Assembly (NCBI GenBank): GCA_963693315.1
Contig: OY856186.1
Span: 304,993,879-305,057,878 of the forward strand
Source of the DNA: Diogma glabrata
Taxonomy: Eukaryota > Arthropoda > Insecta > Diptera > Cylindrotomidae
Direction of reading: 5' to 3'
Length of the DNA stretch: 64,000 bases
Part shown: one piece after another, positions 61,530 through 64,000 of the stretch
How positions within the stretch are numbered: the stretch's first letter is position 1
How the letters are laid out: every line of letters starts with the position of its first letter
The notes under the pieces: generated by a model
Seen by the model: the letters and a program-made list of their open reading frames with translations, nothing else
The model's database searches: none
Told to the model about the DNA's origin: nothing
Program-made: the position numbers and the translations under genes

Positions 61530-61690
61530 CAATAAAAAGGTTCCCATTTTTCCAGTACTGATAATGTAATGAAAAAGTAATAAAAAAGTACTGAAAAAGT
61601 GAAAAAATCTAATGAAAACGTGATAACAAAGTAATAAAAAGTACTGAAAATCTAATGAAAATGTAATGAAAAAGTAATGAAAAAGTACAG
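61530..61690. repeat. Degenerate short tandem repeat (GTAATGAAAAA)
   Basis: About a dozen imperfect copies of GTAATGAAAAA, GTACTGAAAAA or CTAATGAAAA. No other feature. Confidence 0.8.
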
Positions 61691-63034
61691 CTGCAAAATG
61701 TTTGAAATCATCGAAATTTCGATAATTTATCATAAAAATCAATTATTTGGTAGGTTGGACAGTTAAATAAAGTAAAATTTAAAAGAAGTTATTGTTTCGA
61801 TTCGATGGTGAAGGTGATGTGATGTGATAATGTAGTGATACCCTACATTTTGCTGCTGAATTCGATTACGACTTACGAACTACGAACTTCTAATGCTACT
61901 TGAATTTTAAAATGTCATCATGCACCTCAATGTAAATAAAAAGATTTGACTCATCAACAACATTGCTGAATGTTTCATAAACAAAAATATGTGAAAACCC
62001 AGCGATCTACTCTTTGCTTCTTCAACTAGTAGTTGGATCCTAAAATTTTAAAGAACATTTGAAATATGCCAAAATATCATTGATTAGTCAAAAACTAAAA
62101 TATGGCTAATGCTGATGCATTCTGGAACCATACCAATATTTCTACAAATATTGTCTGATTTTTTCTAATTAATTAAATTAAACTTCCGTATAACCCCTCT
62201 AATGTACAAAAACATTTATCCGTACAAAGAACTTTGTTCCAAAACGCCAATGGCTTGTACTCATATTCTAGTAAAAAGTTGTATCTTAAGTTTTTATTTC
62301 AATCGTAGTTTGAAACACTTTTTTGACAAGAACCGACTTAATGTAGGCACTTATTTTTCTCCGCAACACGAAAGTGGGGCTTAGCGGAGTTCCAGCAGCA
62401 TCATGCTCGATAAAAGTAGAAAAGGTTTTAGTTGACCCATGCTTTAAATTTCTCACGTGAGCCGTTTAAAGTGGAAATCTGAGTTAAACTGGGCAAATTC
62501 TTTTAACCAAGAATAACAATAACTTCAGTGTTTATACAAATTGGAAAACCGGGGAATAGGTTATTTTATTACTGTTATTCATTGTCGGCTATTAATCAGG
62601 AAGGAAATTTTACCATTTAAAGGATACAGTCTGCACGATTGCCGGACTTGTAAATGGTGTGATTTCAACCTTTAGGTCTTGTAATTTTTAATTTGATTTA
62701 TTGATGGTATATTTTCGAACACAAACATAATAAAAGAAACAATGTCCATCTATTGTCGATCGATTTAACGATTAATCGATTTAAAATTAAGTGTATTTTT
62801 TTTAATTTTTTCCTATTTTAATTTATTGTGTAACTTCCTTTTATTTAAAACACAAATATAAAGGATAAAAATTCAATTAAATAAGAAAAAAATTCAGGCT
62901 TTCAATTCCGTTCAAGTGTTCGCAGAAAATCTAAAACTGTAGTGAAACAATTAAAATATCAAACAGGAGAAGATAGTCTCCTGTTTTTCCTATTAACCAA
63001 CCAAATACCAAACCAAAACAAAACCAAATTTCAG
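61691..63034 (+). other. brp intron 5, distal part
   Basis: AT-rich, no gene seen. The last ~30 nt (AACCAAAACAAAACCAAATTTCAG) form a purine-rich, weak 3' splice site. Confidence 0.6.
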
Positions 63035-63991
63035 ATCTTCAATTATGAGATGGGTGGTGCTACAACACCTCCAGATATATACAATCAAATCTATAGCTCT
63101 GGGATGTATCCATCAACGTTACTTGGACCATCATCATATTCATATGATACAAATTTAGCAAGTGGGGGTGGTACAACATATGGCCTTGGGAGAGTATCAC
63201 CATTACCACGTCGACGTTATAGCATTGGAGGGCTACCATCAGCTTCATTTGATTTCCATCATCATTATCCAACACAACCAACATTACTTCCATCACAACA
63301 CATTCAACAACATCCTGGCAATCATCATTTATCGAATTTATTAAATGAAACCTCTAAATCAATTTCTCGTTCGTCACAAATATTGAATCGACGTTTATCC
63401 GGAAGCTTATGTGCTTTAAATGGAATAAGTGGTAGCGGTGGTATTGGTTCAAGTTATCCGTTATTAAACTATGATAATCATTTATTAAACCAAATGTCTT
63501 CAAATTTTTTATCACATCCGAATATACATCAAATCGGCCAAGTGACATCAACAACAACGCCAAATTTTTATCATAATTTTAGTAATTTAAATAGTAATAT
63601 TAATTTTAATGAAAAACCAACATCGGACTATTTATATACGTCAAAACCTATTTATAGTAATACGGCTCCTTTTACTACTACACACCAACAACAACAACAC
63701 CAATATTATCCTCCAAAAACAAATACTAACTATTTATCCACAGTTCCAACTACATCACATTATTATAGTCATCAAAATCATCATCATCCAACACACTATT
63801 CTAATCCTATACTATCCCAATCATCATCTAACCTATTATCTCATTCTTATAATTATCCTACTGGTGGTGGTTATACAAATCAACATTTTGATCATCATCT
63901 TCATCATCCATCACATTCTAATATAACAAATCATCATCATAACTATCAGAAATTAGATTTAGATTTTAAACCAGCTGAAGCTAAAAGACAA
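63035..63991 (+). CDS. brp: Large in-frame cassette exon of brp (319 residues)
   Basis: Open from the acceptor TTTCAG|ATC to the strong donor ACAA|GTAAGT, 957 nt, phase 0 at both ends, so it fits after exon 5 and can be included or skipped without shifting frame. It starts IFNYEMGGATTPPDIYNQ and ends DFKPAEAKRQ. It is low-complexity, rich in H, N, S, T, Y and Q, with His clusters, and no coiled coil except perhaps its last residues. Two basophilic-kinase-type sites are visible: PRRRYS (Ser426 of the joined frame) and NRRLS (Ser485). It would interrupt the heptad pattern between MAQKQ and the next coiled-coil exon. I do not recognise it in Drosophila Brp. It could instead belong to a different transcript or have its own start at Met 63050. 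That it is coding is strongly supported by 319 stop-free codons in AT-rich DNA. Confidence 0.75.
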
Positions 63992-64000
63992 GTAAGTTTT
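63992..64000 (+). other. Start of the next brp intron
   Basis: GTAAGTTTT, a consensus donor that runs off the window edge. Confidence 0.75.

Overview
This window is one stretch of a very AT-rich insect genome. It is occupied almost entirely by the 5' half of a single plus-strand gene, the insect ELKS/CAST/ERC-family active-zone scaffold gene bruchpilot (brp), together with its long, transposon-filled introns. The gene call rests on recognisable peptide blocks in five spliced coding exons, including the serine/arginine-rich N-terminus, the SIKTFWSPELKKER block and the KKLLEMLQ...GKEEERQMFQQ block. The insect assignment rests on the brp-type (not vertebrate ERC) sequence and on the transposon content. 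I cannot name the order or species.

Layout. Positions 1-15.7 kb are upstream of the first coding exon I can see. They hold a degenerate TTAGGTA-rich field, a nested transposon complex (a minus-strand gag-only LTR element at 1.86-10.29 kb with a DNA transposon inside it, itself carrying a second long inverted repeat), a non-LTR 3' end bracketed by TA tracts, a composite dispersed repeat, a tRNA-Trp primer-binding site inside a hairpin, and a 380-bp repeat that recurs at 50.7 kb. The first coding exon is 15919-16060. It is followed by exons at 17112-17339, 34702-34872, 34939-35430 and 37500-37555, and by a large exon at 63035-63991 that ends 9 bases before the window edge. The joined frame is 682 codons and continues beyond the window.

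The 17.4-kb and 25.5-kb introns contain a deleted gypsy element (23.5-26.4 kb), a second decayed gypsy element with a nested LTR insertion (46.7-50.2 kb), two decayed Tc1/mariner-type transposases, a hAT fragment, two non-LTR retrotransposon remnants and a tRNA-like SINE fragment. They also hold an unusual number of long inverted repeats (about 0.5 to 3.2 kb), several of which sit inside other transposons, plus a family of roughly 100-150 bp foldbacks with a GC-rich centre.

The most interesting host-gene observations are four. The 957-nt exon at 63035-63991 has phase 0 at both ends and would insert a 319-residue low-complexity segment into the coiled coil. A candidate alternative first exon (27062-27152), with its own TATA box and a phase-1 donor, matches the downstream exon. 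A perfect GC-only hairpin lies 6 nt before the start codon. Introns 1-4 are all in phase 1. Promoter, RNA and isoform statements are inference from sequence; no searches could be run.
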